Shown: positions 24,553 through 38,040 of the stretch, in pieces
How positions within the stretch are numbered: position 1 is the first letter of the stretch
Layout: each line of letters starts with the position of its first letter
Notes under the pieces: generated by a model
What the model saw: the letters and a program-made list of their open reading frames with translations, nothing else
The model's database searches: none
Told to the model about the DNA's origin: nothing
Made by a program: the position numbers and the translations under genes
Origin: Bigelowiella natans CCMP2755
Taxonomy: Eukaryota > Cercozoa > Chlorarachniophyceae
Assembly: GCA_000320545.1 (NCBI GenBank)
Contig: ADNK01003456.1
Location: forward strand, 1 to 40,000
DNA: 40,000 nt
Direction of reading: 5' to 3'

Positions 24553-27081
24553 GATATTGTATTTTGTTATAAATTCGAATATATTTGTTCATCTTACTGA
24601 TGATGGTGGGTCTCCTAATAATGACACCACACCTCCTAATTACTATGTGTGTTGTTCCCAATGTTGTTTACTTGTTGTTATGTAAACTACAACATATTTA
24701 TCTTTTGTCCGATTGTTATACTAAATCGAGGAGAGTTGTTTGTGTTCGTGATGTAGAATTCATGCTGATTTATAAATGTTGTTGGTGGAATTTGTTTGTT
24801 TGTTGTTTGTTTGAAGGTGACTTCCATCCCTGTATTTTCCATTATAATGCGGTATAATCTGCTTGAGAACCGAATATGTGGAACAAGTGCAGCTAATTTC
24901 TGGTACTAGTAGTAGTAGTAGTAGTAGTTATGTATATCATTGTGTGTGTGTGTGTGCAAGTAAACAAATGCGAGATTGGTAATCTCTCACTATGAAGAAT
25001 TGTTGCAAATAGTTAGTATTATCATGAGTACTCTACTATTTTATACGAAATAGTCGCATGATGTGTGTTCGTTCTTCATAATAAGCGTGAGATCATAGAA
25101 AATAATGCACTACTACTAGAGTAGTGTGAATAATAGTAGTAGCAAATATTAGTAGTATTGGAGTAGTAGTAGTACTCAATTTTGAATAGAAGATGTACTA
25201 AAACTTGGAAGTTTGTAGGGTAAATCAACAATTTTGAGTTACAACTTCTTAATTTTTAGTGTATTATTTTACATTTTGTGGAAGAAGGGGAGGGTAGTAA
25301 GTATCTGCAACAGATGGATCAAATTTGAGACGTACGTACTGCAAGCTTTGATTTTTTTTTCAATTGCAAATATTTGTATGTGCAGGTCCGTGTTAATGCC
25401 GTGGATGCTATCTCTTTTGGTAAACAAGTGTTTTTAGCAATAACAGCTAGTAATAATCTAATTCAGTAACTATTCAAATCATTTTAAATTGTTAAGTTGT
25501 ATTATATATTTAATTAAATAGCTAGATGAGAGGTTTAAGAGTTCGTGTAGCAGCAGCAGCAGCAGCAGCAGCACATGCCATCATCATCATCATCAAACAT
25601 AACAAGGAGCAGAAGTTCATATATGCTTCTACAACCTACTAATATTGAGAAGAAATGTATGATATTCCTCATTATAGTTTTGTGATGGTAAACAACATCA
25701 TCCATCTACTACCTGCTTGATTTATCTTTTTGCTTATATTTCTCTTTTGATTGGGTTGTTCTTCCTCCTCTTCCTCCCCCACCTTCGATCATCGGACAGG
25801 TTTATGGCGGCAACTCCATCAACTATATTTTGGCATGGGTACTACTACTACCTGCCTACTACCTACCACTACTTCTTCTCATATTTGGATCATGGATTCA
25901 TGATGATATGATACGTGTTATTAAACGTTCATGCTGAAGAATATCAAACTCATTATTATAATTATTATCATTATTAACGTTGTATTTTAATTTGCAATTA
26001 GTAGTATCGTTATTCATTACTCTAACAGAGCAATAAATGCAATGATGACGAGAGCTGTAGATAGATAGTATCAATTCTGTAATGAATTTTGCCAGTATTA
26101 CGAAGAGTCATAATTTCTAGCACTTACTCAAGCTGCTGCTATTTATTGTTACGATTTCCTTACTTAGTAGTAGTGTAGATCTGCTCCTTCAACAGTGAGT
26201 AGTAGTAGTAGTACCATATTATTGCATATTAAAGGGCCTTCTTCCTTGATGACTTACTGACTGACTAACCACTGCAGATATTACTACATAGTCTACTATG
26301 TGTATGATGAATGATTGCCTACCAACCAACCCATGATAGGCGGGTATTGTGACTGTTGGACCTCTAAACTTTGTAGTTCCTGCATGGGTATGTGTATGAT
26401 TGATATATACACCACTATTATCTATCATTCATGAGAGACGGAGATGTATGTGAACAAATAATAAAAGTACAAGAGCAGCATTATCATAATTAGAGTAAGT
26501 TCATATTGTATAGATTTTGTCCGATGATGAATCGATACATGTGATTAATTGGTTGGACCGATCACAGGTCTACCTAGTGTCAAGTAAGAGAATTAGTGGA
26601 GGAGGCACTGTAGTTCCAGAAAGGTACTATGATAGTTAGTACGTACTACTTCATTCTTATGATGATGTTGTTGTTTTTTGAGACGATGCTAATTATTCTT
26701 GTTGTTTGTATCATCTTCTGACGGTATGAAGTAACCGACGCCTAATAAGGAGAGAGAATTTATCCGCCATCATCACCAACCAAGTCTATAATAAGTAACA
26801 ATCATAGATACTATACTCACGAGCTTAAGTGTCAATTTCACTTAAAATCTCAATATCATTGTAGTATCTTACCGAATAATACTGGATTGTAATTGTTGCT
26901 TCAGTAATTTTACTTTGTTCTTTTTTCCTTCTTCATAATACGTATTATATACATATATCAGTGGGGAAATCGATGCAAAATACTCACAACTTCATATCGT
27001 AATCATTCTCAAGTAGCAGTAGTAGTAGCAGTAGTAGTGCAAAATAGACGTTGTTTTATGTTGATGGTTGACAATTAGATG

Positions 27082-27112
<31 letters not shown>

Positions 27113-27639
27113 GTAATGATATTCGTGGACGGCATGATGTGATAATGATGTTGTTTCTGTGGTCTATGTTGTATGCGTTTAATTGATCTCTACGAATTTC
27201 ATCATCATCATCATCATCAGGTTCCTGAGGGAGATGAGCTAATAGATGAAGACTGTAATAATAAATAAATGATAATGATGATGTTACGCTATTAGTTGAT
27301 ATTGTGATTAAATCACTACCTTCTTTCCTTCATTGAGCCTAAGAAGCATTAAAACTCAATAATAATGACTCTAGTTCCTCCTTCCTAGTCGTTCGTCTTC
27401 TTCTTTAAAATGATATCAATCTATTTTTCTTAAGACGAGGAGATAGATTGAGAGTATTTTCAATATGATCGTGAGCACAACGATTCATCGTTTATACAAT
27501 ATGTTGCGTTGCTATTTGCCTGTTATTTTATTAATTAAGGGCTTGGCCCTTTGAATAGTTCCATGGTATTCTCATCTTTATGCTCTTTCTGTGCAGTCAA
27601 CGAATTACTGATTGCTTTTTCACTCTTCGTACGTGTATT

Positions 27640-27674
<35 letters not shown>

Positions 27675-29021
27675 AATATCAATATGTCATCAGGCGAGGT
27701 TTATGGTCACGAGCGTCGATTGATGGGAGGTGTTATATTTTGACCACTTTTAATACTTGTATCAACCAAATAATACCCGTTTGAACAGAAAATATTGCAT
27801 GATTGCAATATGAAACTAAAGTATTAGTGATAGCTTAGTTTTCTTCTCGTTTTTCTTTCTGTTTTGTCCTTTTCTTCTTCTTCTTCTTCTTCTTCTTCTT
27901 CTTGTTGTTGTTGTTTATATGCATCATCATTATTCAACCTCAATATCAACTCGCACTTATCATTACTTACTACCATTTGATAAAAACCGTTGGGGTACTA
28001 CATCTACTACTACTACTACTACTACTAATAATAATAATCTTAAAATCATATTCATTCTTTACTCTTCCTACCCTTGCGTAATAAAAACTGATTGTGTTGC
28101 TTATTATTCGGATTATTATTTATTTATTATTATGATTCTCTAGGAGGCAGCAAGGATGATGACTACTATGACGACAACACTACTCGTCGCCCACCAGGTA
28201 ATACTACTACTACAAAGTATCATCATTTATCATCTACGTTTGTTTGCATTCTTCTCCTTTATCTGTCGTGGTTATGCGTATTGGTTGTTTTCTGTATGAT
28301 TTTTAGCCAAGGCAACTAGTTCCTCTGGTAGCCTAAGCACCCCTTTGATGGGGGAGGAGGAGGAGAAAGAGCCAATGAATAAAGATGATTATGATGATCG
28401 TCATTTGTTACGGTAGGTAGTTGTGTTGTCGTGGTTATTTGATATTATTGTCATTCTTAAACATTCTCTGTTGGTTGGTAGACGAATATTTATTTATTAT
28501 TCTTCTACGTGTATTATGATAAAAAACAGGGATAATAACAACGCTGAGAATCGAAGGGGATCCATCAATGACAGCTGTAAGTATTAACTACCCATTATTC
28601 CTCCCCCATCAGAAATGTGTATGATTAGACGTAATGATGATGATAATGATGATGATGTGCCGTATTAAATGCAAAAGTGATCGATGATTCATAATGTATT
28701 GTAAGTGTTACACAAATAATAATACATTTTATTGAAGTTCTGTCTTCTTTACAATGCTGATGTTATTGAACGATTCACCATTGAAGTTCTTTCTTCTTTA
28801 CAATGGTGATGTTATTGAACGATTCACCATTGAAGTTCTTTCTTCTTTACAATGGTGATGTTATTGAACGAATCACCATTGAAGTTCTTTCTTCTTTACA
28901 ATGCTGATGTTATTGAACGATTCACCATTGAAGTTCTTTCTTCTTTACAATGCTGATGTTATTGAACGATTCACCATGTTGCCACCCTCAAAGATATCTT
29001 TATATATAATATATTTGTGTA

Positions 29022-29074
<53 letters not shown>

Positions 29075-29376
29075 AGGAAGGGGATGGGAATGGCGAGGTG
29101 GTAAACTTGTCACCATTGTCATCATTGTGGTATATGATAATTCTTGTTGTTGGTCTCTCTTACTTTGAATAATTAGATGATGGTGCTCTTGATCAATCTG
29201 CATCCTCTAACAGTAGTAGTCACCGCAAGTAAGTGCTACAATAAGTGAAAGAAAAGGAGGAGGAGGAGGAGGAGGAGGAGGAGGAGGAGGATAATTGACT
29301 GCATATGAATAATATATGATGTAGGAGGATTTAGAAGTACTACACACACTTTAATATTAGAGAAAATGACGAATGT

Positions 29377-29424
<48 letters not shown>

Positions 29425-29445
29425 AGTGATATCATCATCATCATT

Positions 29446-29477
<32 letters not shown>

Positions 29478-30637
29478 ATGTTTCTAAGTCAGTAGTAGCT
29501 CTATCATCAATCAATCAACAAAACAATCAATCAATCAATAATTCCACCATCTCAACCACAACCATGACCATCACTCCTAACGGCTTCTTATCTCTATCTT
29601 ATTTCTTCTCTCGTTTAACAATCATCTTTCTCCTATAACATAACTACTACCACTACTACTACAGTCAAATAATAATATCTCCCCTCCCCCCCCCCTCTGC
29701 TCTCCATAAAACATTATGATAATAGGTCATCAAGGATGGGAAACATGCAGCAGCAGGTGTGTGTGTGTGTGTGTGTTAATATTGAGTGTTGTACTTTTAT
29801 TTATGCTGTACATTTCTTCATCCATTCCTTGATGGAAGATAGAGAGTCATCATAGTCATCAACAATTGTTTGTTCATTTGGATATCATCATCATTTCTAC
29901 AACAACTCTGCATGGAAATCATCATCATCATCTTTATTGGTGGTTATTAAACTTATCATTATCATTTATCTATTACATTTCTCCCCTTTCTACGATGATC
30001 TCCTTTATCATCTCCTGCTGTGGGACCTCTATCACTGCTACTACTCACATTACTACCTTTTAATACTATTTTGATCATTATTACGTATATTATTATTATT
30101 TAATTATTTTCTTTTTTTGTATAATTGTTATTATTATTAAACTAGAATTTGATAATAATTTGGTGAATGACGACCAACAACTGTATTACTACTCTTTATA
30201 TCTTCCTACAAATTAAACAACTGCTGTGTTTTTTTTATGCGGAGAGGAGGGGGGCTGTTTATGCGGAGAGGAGGGGGGCTGCATTGGGAGTTGATGAAAT
30301 AAAGGGAGGAGAGAGAATTAAATATGGAAAAGAGGAGGATAGCAATGATAATGATAATGAAAGGAGGAGGAGGATAATACTACAATGTGGTGTTGTTGGG
30401 AATGATGATGATATTGATATTGATACCACTGGTGGAAGTAAAGAAAAGAAGGATTCTCCTACTGCTGCTACTACTACTTCAAATAAAATGAGCTCCTCAT
30501 CTTCTAAGAGGAGTTTTTTCTTATCTTCTCCATACTTTACAACGTCTACTACTACTACTACTACTACTAACAAATGGAAGCTGAAAAGAAGAGGAAAGGA
30601 CAGGACAAGGAACGTCGTTGCTACAAACAATATCTAA
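19463..30637 (+). CDS. Amino-acid transporter, AAAP family (SLC32/36/38-like)
   Basis: Twenty-eight exons, phase-consistent throughout, total 1,995 nt (664 aa): 19463-19570, 19686-19770, 19972-20027, 20226-20285, 20519-20644, 20726-20806, 20996-21032, 21347-21406, 21764-21814, 22119-22166, 22603-22654, 23142-23199, 23367-23415, 23711-23759, 23898-23941, 24302-24354, 24817-24902, 25386-25419, 25800-25838, 26340-26387, 26568-26623, 27597-27628, 28144-28197, 28307-28412, 28530-28576, 29177-29228, 29726-29756, 30245-30637. The N-terminus carries the family hallmark NNITGPGLVVLPLAFQ. Later hallmarks are CIPGNEHFQGRVEF, IPLGYLNLDDNI, FVITVPSWINEKRPDV and VTSIPVFSIIMRYNLLEN followed by ANFWSVLMPW. 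About 10-11 membrane helices span residues 40-420. After YLVSSKRISGGG comes a hydrophilic tail of about 240 residues rich in Asp, Ser, Asn, Arg and Thr, which is unusually long for the family and likely cytoplasmic. The protein should move amino acids across a membrane, usually with H+ or Na+; substrate and location are not visible. It is divergent from the large minus-strand gene. Confidence 0.92.
23641..23689. repeat. (TA)n microsatellite in a transporter intron
   Basis: About 24 uninterrupted TA units between the exons at 23367-23415 and 23711-23759, only about 20 bp from the acceptor of the next exon. Confidence 0.9.
28731..28978. repeat. 49-bp minisatellite, five copies
   Basis: Units beginning ATTGAAGTTCT start at 28731, 28780, 28829, 28878 and 28927, an exact 49-bp period. 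Differences are single bases (CTGATG or GTGATG, GATTCACC or AATCACC, and one TGTC in the first copy). It lies in the intron between the exons at 28530-28576 and 29177-29228. Confidence 0.95.
30237..30284. repeat. 24-bp tandem duplication inside the last transporter exon
   Basis: The unit TATGCGGAGAGGAGGGGGGC plus four bases occurs twice. In the reading frame it encodes YAERRGAV and then YAERRGAA. The presumed splice acceptor (GCGGAG) lies in the first copy, and the same acceptor sequence recurs 24 bp later, so an in-frame alternative start of the exon is possible. Confidence 0.85.
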
Positions 30638-30907
30638 TCTATTGCGAGTAGTAGTAGTAGTAGTAGTAGTAGTAGCAGTAGTGGTGTTGGTGGTGGCAGT
30701 AGCAGGTTTGCTACCAGTGGAGGGGGAGGGGGTAGAAGGAATGAAGTCGTTGTAGTACCACACATTAACCAGTACTGGCAGCATCCTCAGCAGCAGCATA
30801 AGAGAGGACGATCATCACAAGGCAGAAGAGAAAGAAAAGAAGTCTCTTCTATGAAAATGATAATGCATGATTCTGCTCCATTATCAACATCACTTTCTTC
30901 TTCACAC

Positions 30908-30910
<3 letters not shown>
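30638..30910 (+). other. In-frame coding-like extension beyond the transporter stop
   Basis: After the TAA at 30635-30637 the same frame stays open for 90 more codons to TAG at 30908. It reads poly-Ser, Gly-rich and then a normal-looking polar sequence (VVVVPHINQYWQHPQQQ, KRGRSSQGRRERKEV, STSLSSSH). I found no GT-AG pair that removes the TAA while keeping phase. Explanations: stop readthrough, a recent nonsense change that shortened the tail, an intron I failed to see, or a former coding tail now in the 3' UTR. Confidence 0.5.
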
Positions 30911-30942
<32 letters not shown>

Positions 30943-31073
30943 TGGTTGTAGTAGTAGTGGTAGTCTCGTTATTATTACACCCACAATCACGACCTTTTAT
31001 CCACTAGTGATGCAAAGTTTAATAATGACCGTGTTTTGTTAATGTTGTTCTATTAATTAAATTTTAAAACAAA

Positions 31074-31117
<44 letters not shown>

Positions 31118-31500
31118 AGAATCATCATACACGTCGTTGTCATCAAGTTTGAATTGACGACGGTCTATCGGTCTATCGGTCTATCAGTCTATCGGCGAAA
31201 TTAATTAATAGTTAAAATTTACTTATGTTTTCTCACGTTTGGATTATTCCTCATATTTTATTTTTCTTCTTTTGTGTTTCTTCTTCATTTTCCCTGCAAA
31301 CAACCAAAAGATGAAGTTTGATTCCCTCGTCGTTTCAGAATTATTATGAGTTGTACATCTGACATCACTTTTTCTCATTCAGTAGCGTATCTAAGTCACA
31401 ATGCAATATTGTATCAAAAATTGCAAATTACATAAATGTTATGGAAATAAAGAGCCGAAAGCATATTGAGAAAATATTTTGGTTAGGAATGTTTTGAGGC
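30911..31500. repeat. Intergenic stretch with TAG, GA and 8-bp repeats
   Basis: A (TAG)n run at about 30907-30943, a GA run at about 31081-31112 and about four copies of the 8-mer GGTCTATC (one variant) at about 31162-31195. No gene recognised. It probably includes the transporter's 3' UTR. Confidence 0.7.
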
Positions 31501-31509
31501 ACTTCCTGG

Positions 31510-31912
31510 ATGGAGAGATTCCTCGGTGATATGATCAAACAAACTGCTGTCGCATTGAAAGGGATTCATTTCTCGAAGTTTCCGTTCTTATCCCTCCTCC
31601 TCGGTTTCATTTATTAAGATTTCACGTAGTAGTAAATCTTATATCTTCTAGATGTACTGTGCTATTTAATTTCTCTTTCCTAACTGATTTTGATCACTAA
31701 TTATGTGGCATTAGATTGTGTATCTTTCTGCCTTCATTTGTGGAAGTACTATTTTGATGACCATTTACGCCGCGGTAATTGTAGTGAACATTTATGATAG
31801 ATTGATACAAATATCATTCCTATGATGCTCATGAAGCTATGATGCAATAAGAAAATAAAGAATTACTTTCTAATGATGATTGACAGACGACTGTGTAAAT
31901 TACAACATATGA
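31510..31912 (+). CDS. Possible small three-exon gene, weak
   Basis: Candidate exons 31510-31603, 31715-31774 and 31887-31912 join in phase. They give about 59 residues starting MERFLGDMIKQTAVALKG and ending in DDCVNYNI. The first exon is amphipathic then hydrophobic (KFPFLSLLL). The second exon is open in two frames, the other being hydrophobic (ILMTIYAAVIVV), so the phase is not certain. No family recognised. It may instead be part of a larger gene or chance. Confidence 0.2.
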
Positions 31913-31949
31913 TTAGATATCTGAGATGGCAAAGGAAGCTGGCTCTCCG

Positions 31950-33490
31950 CTAGTATAATTTTTAAGACATCATCGAATCGCCTCTGTAATATATTAACAG
32001 TGGTTTGATAATTGAAAGATGATGATAATTGTGAGTGCGAGGAATGCTTGCATCAGGGAGCGACCAAGTAGCTGAAGCCATGCTAGAATTTCTTCGTTTC
32101 AGATTTTTTTCTATTGCAATCAATGACTCGAGTGTTGTGCTTCCGCCGCTTGCATGCAGGCCCCGTCGAGTGCACATACATTTAATGACTTCCTTGTAGG
32201 CACAATCCCTTACTCTTATGCCAAAAGAATAACTTTGCACCCTGATCCATGGGCGCGCGAACACAATTTTCAGTGAACAGCATTGCAATGCATGCAATTA
32301 TTGAAAGACTTCAATGTTACGCAAGTAATCGTCATGTTGCATAACACTAGAGCATTGCAAACACGGAGTAAAAATTGAAACAGCCATAGCGATCAAGCAG
32401 CACGTCGCCAATGCTGGAATGAGCGCAGCAGAGGCAAAGCAAAGTCCAGACAGCTTTAAGCGTTCATGCATTTTGCTTTGCAGCGTAGCCATGCTAGCAT
32501 GCATGCCAGCATGATTCATGGTGCGATGTGCGTGAGACGCGGCGGACATGCAATCAATCAAATTGAATTTGTTCGATGATCATCCTCACATTTGTAGCTG
32601 TGCAATGCAGCGGCAACAGCGGTGATGTTGCAAACCTGCTGGTTGTAAACTGGTCTCCGCCATGATGTGTTTTGTGCAATCAAATGCATGTTGTTTCGAG
32701 CGTGGCATGCAGCACACATGCGCATCGCAAAAATGAATTCACGCAACACACACCAGCATGCTAGCTAGCATGGAACGCATGAAATTGATGGCTGTCTGAC
32801 ACGCACATGTTGGCATGTCACACATCACAAACACCGTCGGAGTGTTGCCCCGTCTGGCCGTGGACAATGCTGAAAAGCACTGGAGCAGGTCCAGAGGTGG
32901 ATGCAACGTGCAGCACGTGTTGCACTCATCATGAAAGACATGGACCTTCTCCTGCGATGGGACGCACATGGACATTGTCAATGTGGACTGTGGAACCAAT
33001 TGACTGCAATTGGTGACTGCGATCATGGATCGCAGTGACGACGCCAAACGACTGACAACGTGCAGCTCCAAGCTGGAAGGAAAACACGCACAGGACTGCA
33101 CGCACTGCGCGACATCATCGCGACCTCACATGCTTTCCAGCAAAATCGGCGTGCAAGCAAAATCGGTTTTTTGACATTGCAAAAACGGATTTTGCATGTC
33201 CAAAATCGTACATCGATGTTTTGACCAATCACCGATTTTCACCGATTTTTCGTGCAAAAAAGAAGTTTTTGACCGACACGTGCATGTGCGTGAAAATGCC
33301 CTGCACAAGCCGGGTCTGAAAGGCTAGAAGGGGCGACTCCGACGTGTAGAGTCATCAAACCCGCACAAATGGGGTTGCGTGTCCCCACAAGCAAACAACA
33401 CACAAACTGACCACGTCCACCACGTCTGCTCTCCACGCCAAAAAACAAGGGTGGAAAGAAGCGGAAGTGGTGGACATAGTGTTTCTTTGG
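31950..33490. other. Compositional island B, unassigned
   Basis: Like island A: almost no microsatellites, higher GC, and many TGCA, GCATGC and CACGTG-like words. Minus-strand frames at 31962-32297, 32298-32561 and 32739-33101 are open, but their products are Cys/Met/Ser/His-rich and unfamiliar. The part at about 33140-33270 repeats AAAATCGG and its complement CCGATTTT several times. It abuts the stop codon of the minus-strand membrane protein at 33493. Boundaries are by eye. Confidence 0.5.
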
Positions 33491-33492
33491 TT

Positions 33493-35465
<1,973 letters not shown>

Positions 35466-35795
35466 ATTTGTTTCTTTAATCTTGTTCCTCTTTTATCTTC
35501 TTCTTCTTGATGGTGGTGGTGGTGATGATAATGGGTGTTCCGTTGGGGGGTCGCATCATAATCCTTGTGATGACTGCCTGTCCATCATCCTTGTGATGAC
35601 TGCCTGTCCATATTCTATGGTCATTTACCCGAAGTACTGTCAGTCACTGAGACAGTGAGTCATTATTGTTGTAGTAGATGTTGTCTCATAATGGATATTA
35701 TTGCGAAAGTAGTTTTGAAATTTTAGGGATAATATTTCCATGAATTTCTAGACTTTGAGACTAACAGGAGGCTGAGATTCTTAAAGGTGTGTGAA

Positions 35796-35835
<40 letters not shown>

Positions 35836-36114
35836 AGGTTGTTGATTCATTTATTTTTTTTCTCAGTTATGCATCCTAGAAAAAATAAACTAACTTAAGA
35901 ACATTCAATTCTATTCTTTTCCTCTTATTTTTATTGTCGCATGTTGTTTTTGGATTTCATTTAACTTAAACACAATATTACAAGGACGACCAAAGAAGAC
36001 CTTCTTTGTATGTGGGGAGGAGGAAGGGGAGGAGGAGGAATCCTTCACATATGTGTGGAATATTCTTTTAGAAAGTCTTACATGTTTGTTCCCACTAAAA
36101 TAGATCGTAAAGCT
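35466..36114. promoter_or_regulatory. Divergent spacer between membrane-protein gene and PITHD1
   Basis: 649 bp between two start codons facing away from each other. It holds a 30-bp tandem duplication (ATCCTTGTGATGACTGCCTG, about 35559-35610) and about 13 GTT triplets (about 35797-35835). No core promoter motif can be picked out. The promoter role is inferred from position. Confidence 0.45.
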
Positions 36115-37031
36115 ATGTCTAAGCCGCATGGATGTAACCATCATGGACAATGCAGTTGCGCGTGGGAGGCAAAAGAGAAGGACATTGATCATGGCGGTAC
36201 TCTCTACCCGTTTATAGACAGAGATAAAGGTACTGCTGCTGCTGCTGCTGCTGCTGATGCTTCCAAGCCCCTTTTAGCCCTTCTGAACTATCTATTGAAA
36301 TAAGAAGTAAAATGTCATATTAACAATACCCATTCCTCTTCCTCCTCCTCCTCCTCTTCTACACCCATACACTGGTACATAACAATAAGGTCCATGTACA
36401 TACATTAATAAATTTGTTGTTACAAATAAGCTGCATTTGTTCTACCAACTGAGATGAACCATCTATCTCAAAAATGATGTTCCTTATTCTCCTCGTTCGT
36501 AGTAATGGGCTTGAATGAAAGCAAAAACGGTTCTGCTAAGAACGTTATTAAGGCCTGGGACGATCGCAAAGATTCCGAACAGGTATTATCGTTATTATTT
36601 ATTATCATTACTATTATAATTATTATTATTAGAAGTAGTAGTAGTAGCGCACGCTGAAGAAATAAACAGCTATTATTATTACTTCTCTCCTCCGTGAGAC
36701 TATCTATTCTATCTATCCCCATTCCATCCATCTTTACCATTCTTGTAATACCGTTTATTAACATTTTTGGTATTATTGTCTCTCTCTCTCTTCTTGTTCC
36801 TCTTCTTCCAATCCTCTATTTTCAGGTTGTGCGCTCAGTTGATGGAGACGGGGAACTGATCATACACATTCCATTCACTGTCCAAGTACTTCATATCATC
36901 ATGATCATGCCACTTAAGCAGCTTCTTACTGTTTCTGATTCTCAAATATATGATTATCATATATTTCTCCCCGATGCATACATCCATGCGCCCACGTACA
37001 TAAACACCTTGTATATATGTGACATGTGTAC

Positions 37032-37065
<34 letters not shown>

Positions 37066-37772
37066 AATAATTGGATACCGATATGATATAAATAACTTGC
37101 AATTGGTTATTTGCACACAAGGTGAAGTTGAAATCGTTCACAGTGATCGGAGGGGGTGAAGGAAGCGCACCGAATTGTGTGAAACTATATAAGAATCGAG
37201 ATGATATTGATTTCGAATCGGCTGAGGACGTTGAACCAGATCAGGAATTTAATCTTGTCTACGACTCTGATGGATCCGTACAGTATCCTGTCCGGATATC
37301 CAAGTTTCAGAACGCATCTAGTATTACTATGTTCTTTACAGGAAATTTTGAAGATGACACAACACAAATAAATTACCTTGGCCTCAAAGGAGAAGTAAGT
37401 CCCCTCCAATTAGAAATATACAAAATATAGACACGACGACACCAATTAGTGTGGTTTAGATGGTGTGGTACAGAATAAATAATGTGATATGCTCTTCTTT
37501 GTTCCTTCTTCACTTAGGGAACGCAAAACAAACGATCGATTGTTATTGCTACATATGAAGCAAGAGCTTTAGAGGTGAGGAGAAGGAGGAGGAGGAGGAT
37601 TGCTGCACACACACACACACACACACAAACAAAAGAAGCAATATCCCAGCTACAGCAGCAGCAGCAGCAGCAGCAGTATGTTTTGAGGGTATTTATTATG
37701 TGAATTCTATTCTATAATCAGTCGGATCACAAGAGCATTACTGATCAACATGTGTCAAAGAGCATACAGTGA
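36115..37772 (+). CDS. PITHD1: PITH domain-containing protein (PITHD1 orthologue)
   Basis: Six exons: 36115-36229, 36503-36582, 36826-36885, 37122-37394, 37518-37574, 37722-37772. Together they are 636 nt, 211 aa, about the usual length of this small soluble family, and phases agree at all junctions. The N-terminus is Cys/His-rich (CNHHGQCSCAW), like the animal protein. Then come GLNESKNGSAKNVIKAWDDR and IIHIPFTVQVKLKS. The PITH core is unmistakable: LYKNRDDIDFESAEDV, PDQEFNLVYD, YPVRISKFQNASSITMFF and DTTQINYLGLKGE. The PITH domain is shared with the C-terminus of thioredoxin-like protein 1, which binds the proteasome. For stand-alone PITHD1 the biochemical role is less settled. The start is the Met that aligns with the family N-terminus; the frame is open further upstream but reads Gly-rich sequence. 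Confidence 0.95.
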
Positions 37773-38040
37773 CCCATCTAGAAGTTCTTTAGGGTGCTGC
37801 TTTTGCTTGTGAGTACCATAATTATCTATTGTTCCTTTGTGCATTTGTAGATCTATTCCATAATAACAATGTTTCTACCAAAGAAAACAAAAACAGTATT
37901 TATTTAGATATTAGTATCACATATCCGTTCGTACAATTGTACGTCCTCTATGAGTATACGAGTGGTCATACGATCCGTGTGTGGCACCAAGGTTACAGCA
38001 TGGCATGCATACATATACAATCGTGACCGATATTTATAGG
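37773..38040. other. 3' flank of PITHD1, no feature seen
   Basis: Mixed-composition DNA after the PITHD1 stop, with a short open frame at 37829-38026 that has no recognisable product. Probably 3' UTR and intergenic DNA. Confidence 0.5.

Noticed and set aside
24585-24720. Open stretch reading DDGGSPNNDTTPPNYY near 24600
   Set aside because: No AG acceptor precedes it and it lies inside a transporter intron whose flanking exons (24302-24354, 24817-24902) already join in phase.
36926-37409. Minus-strand open frames over PITHD1
   Set aside because: They are shadows of the plus-strand PITH domain exon, which matches the family closely.
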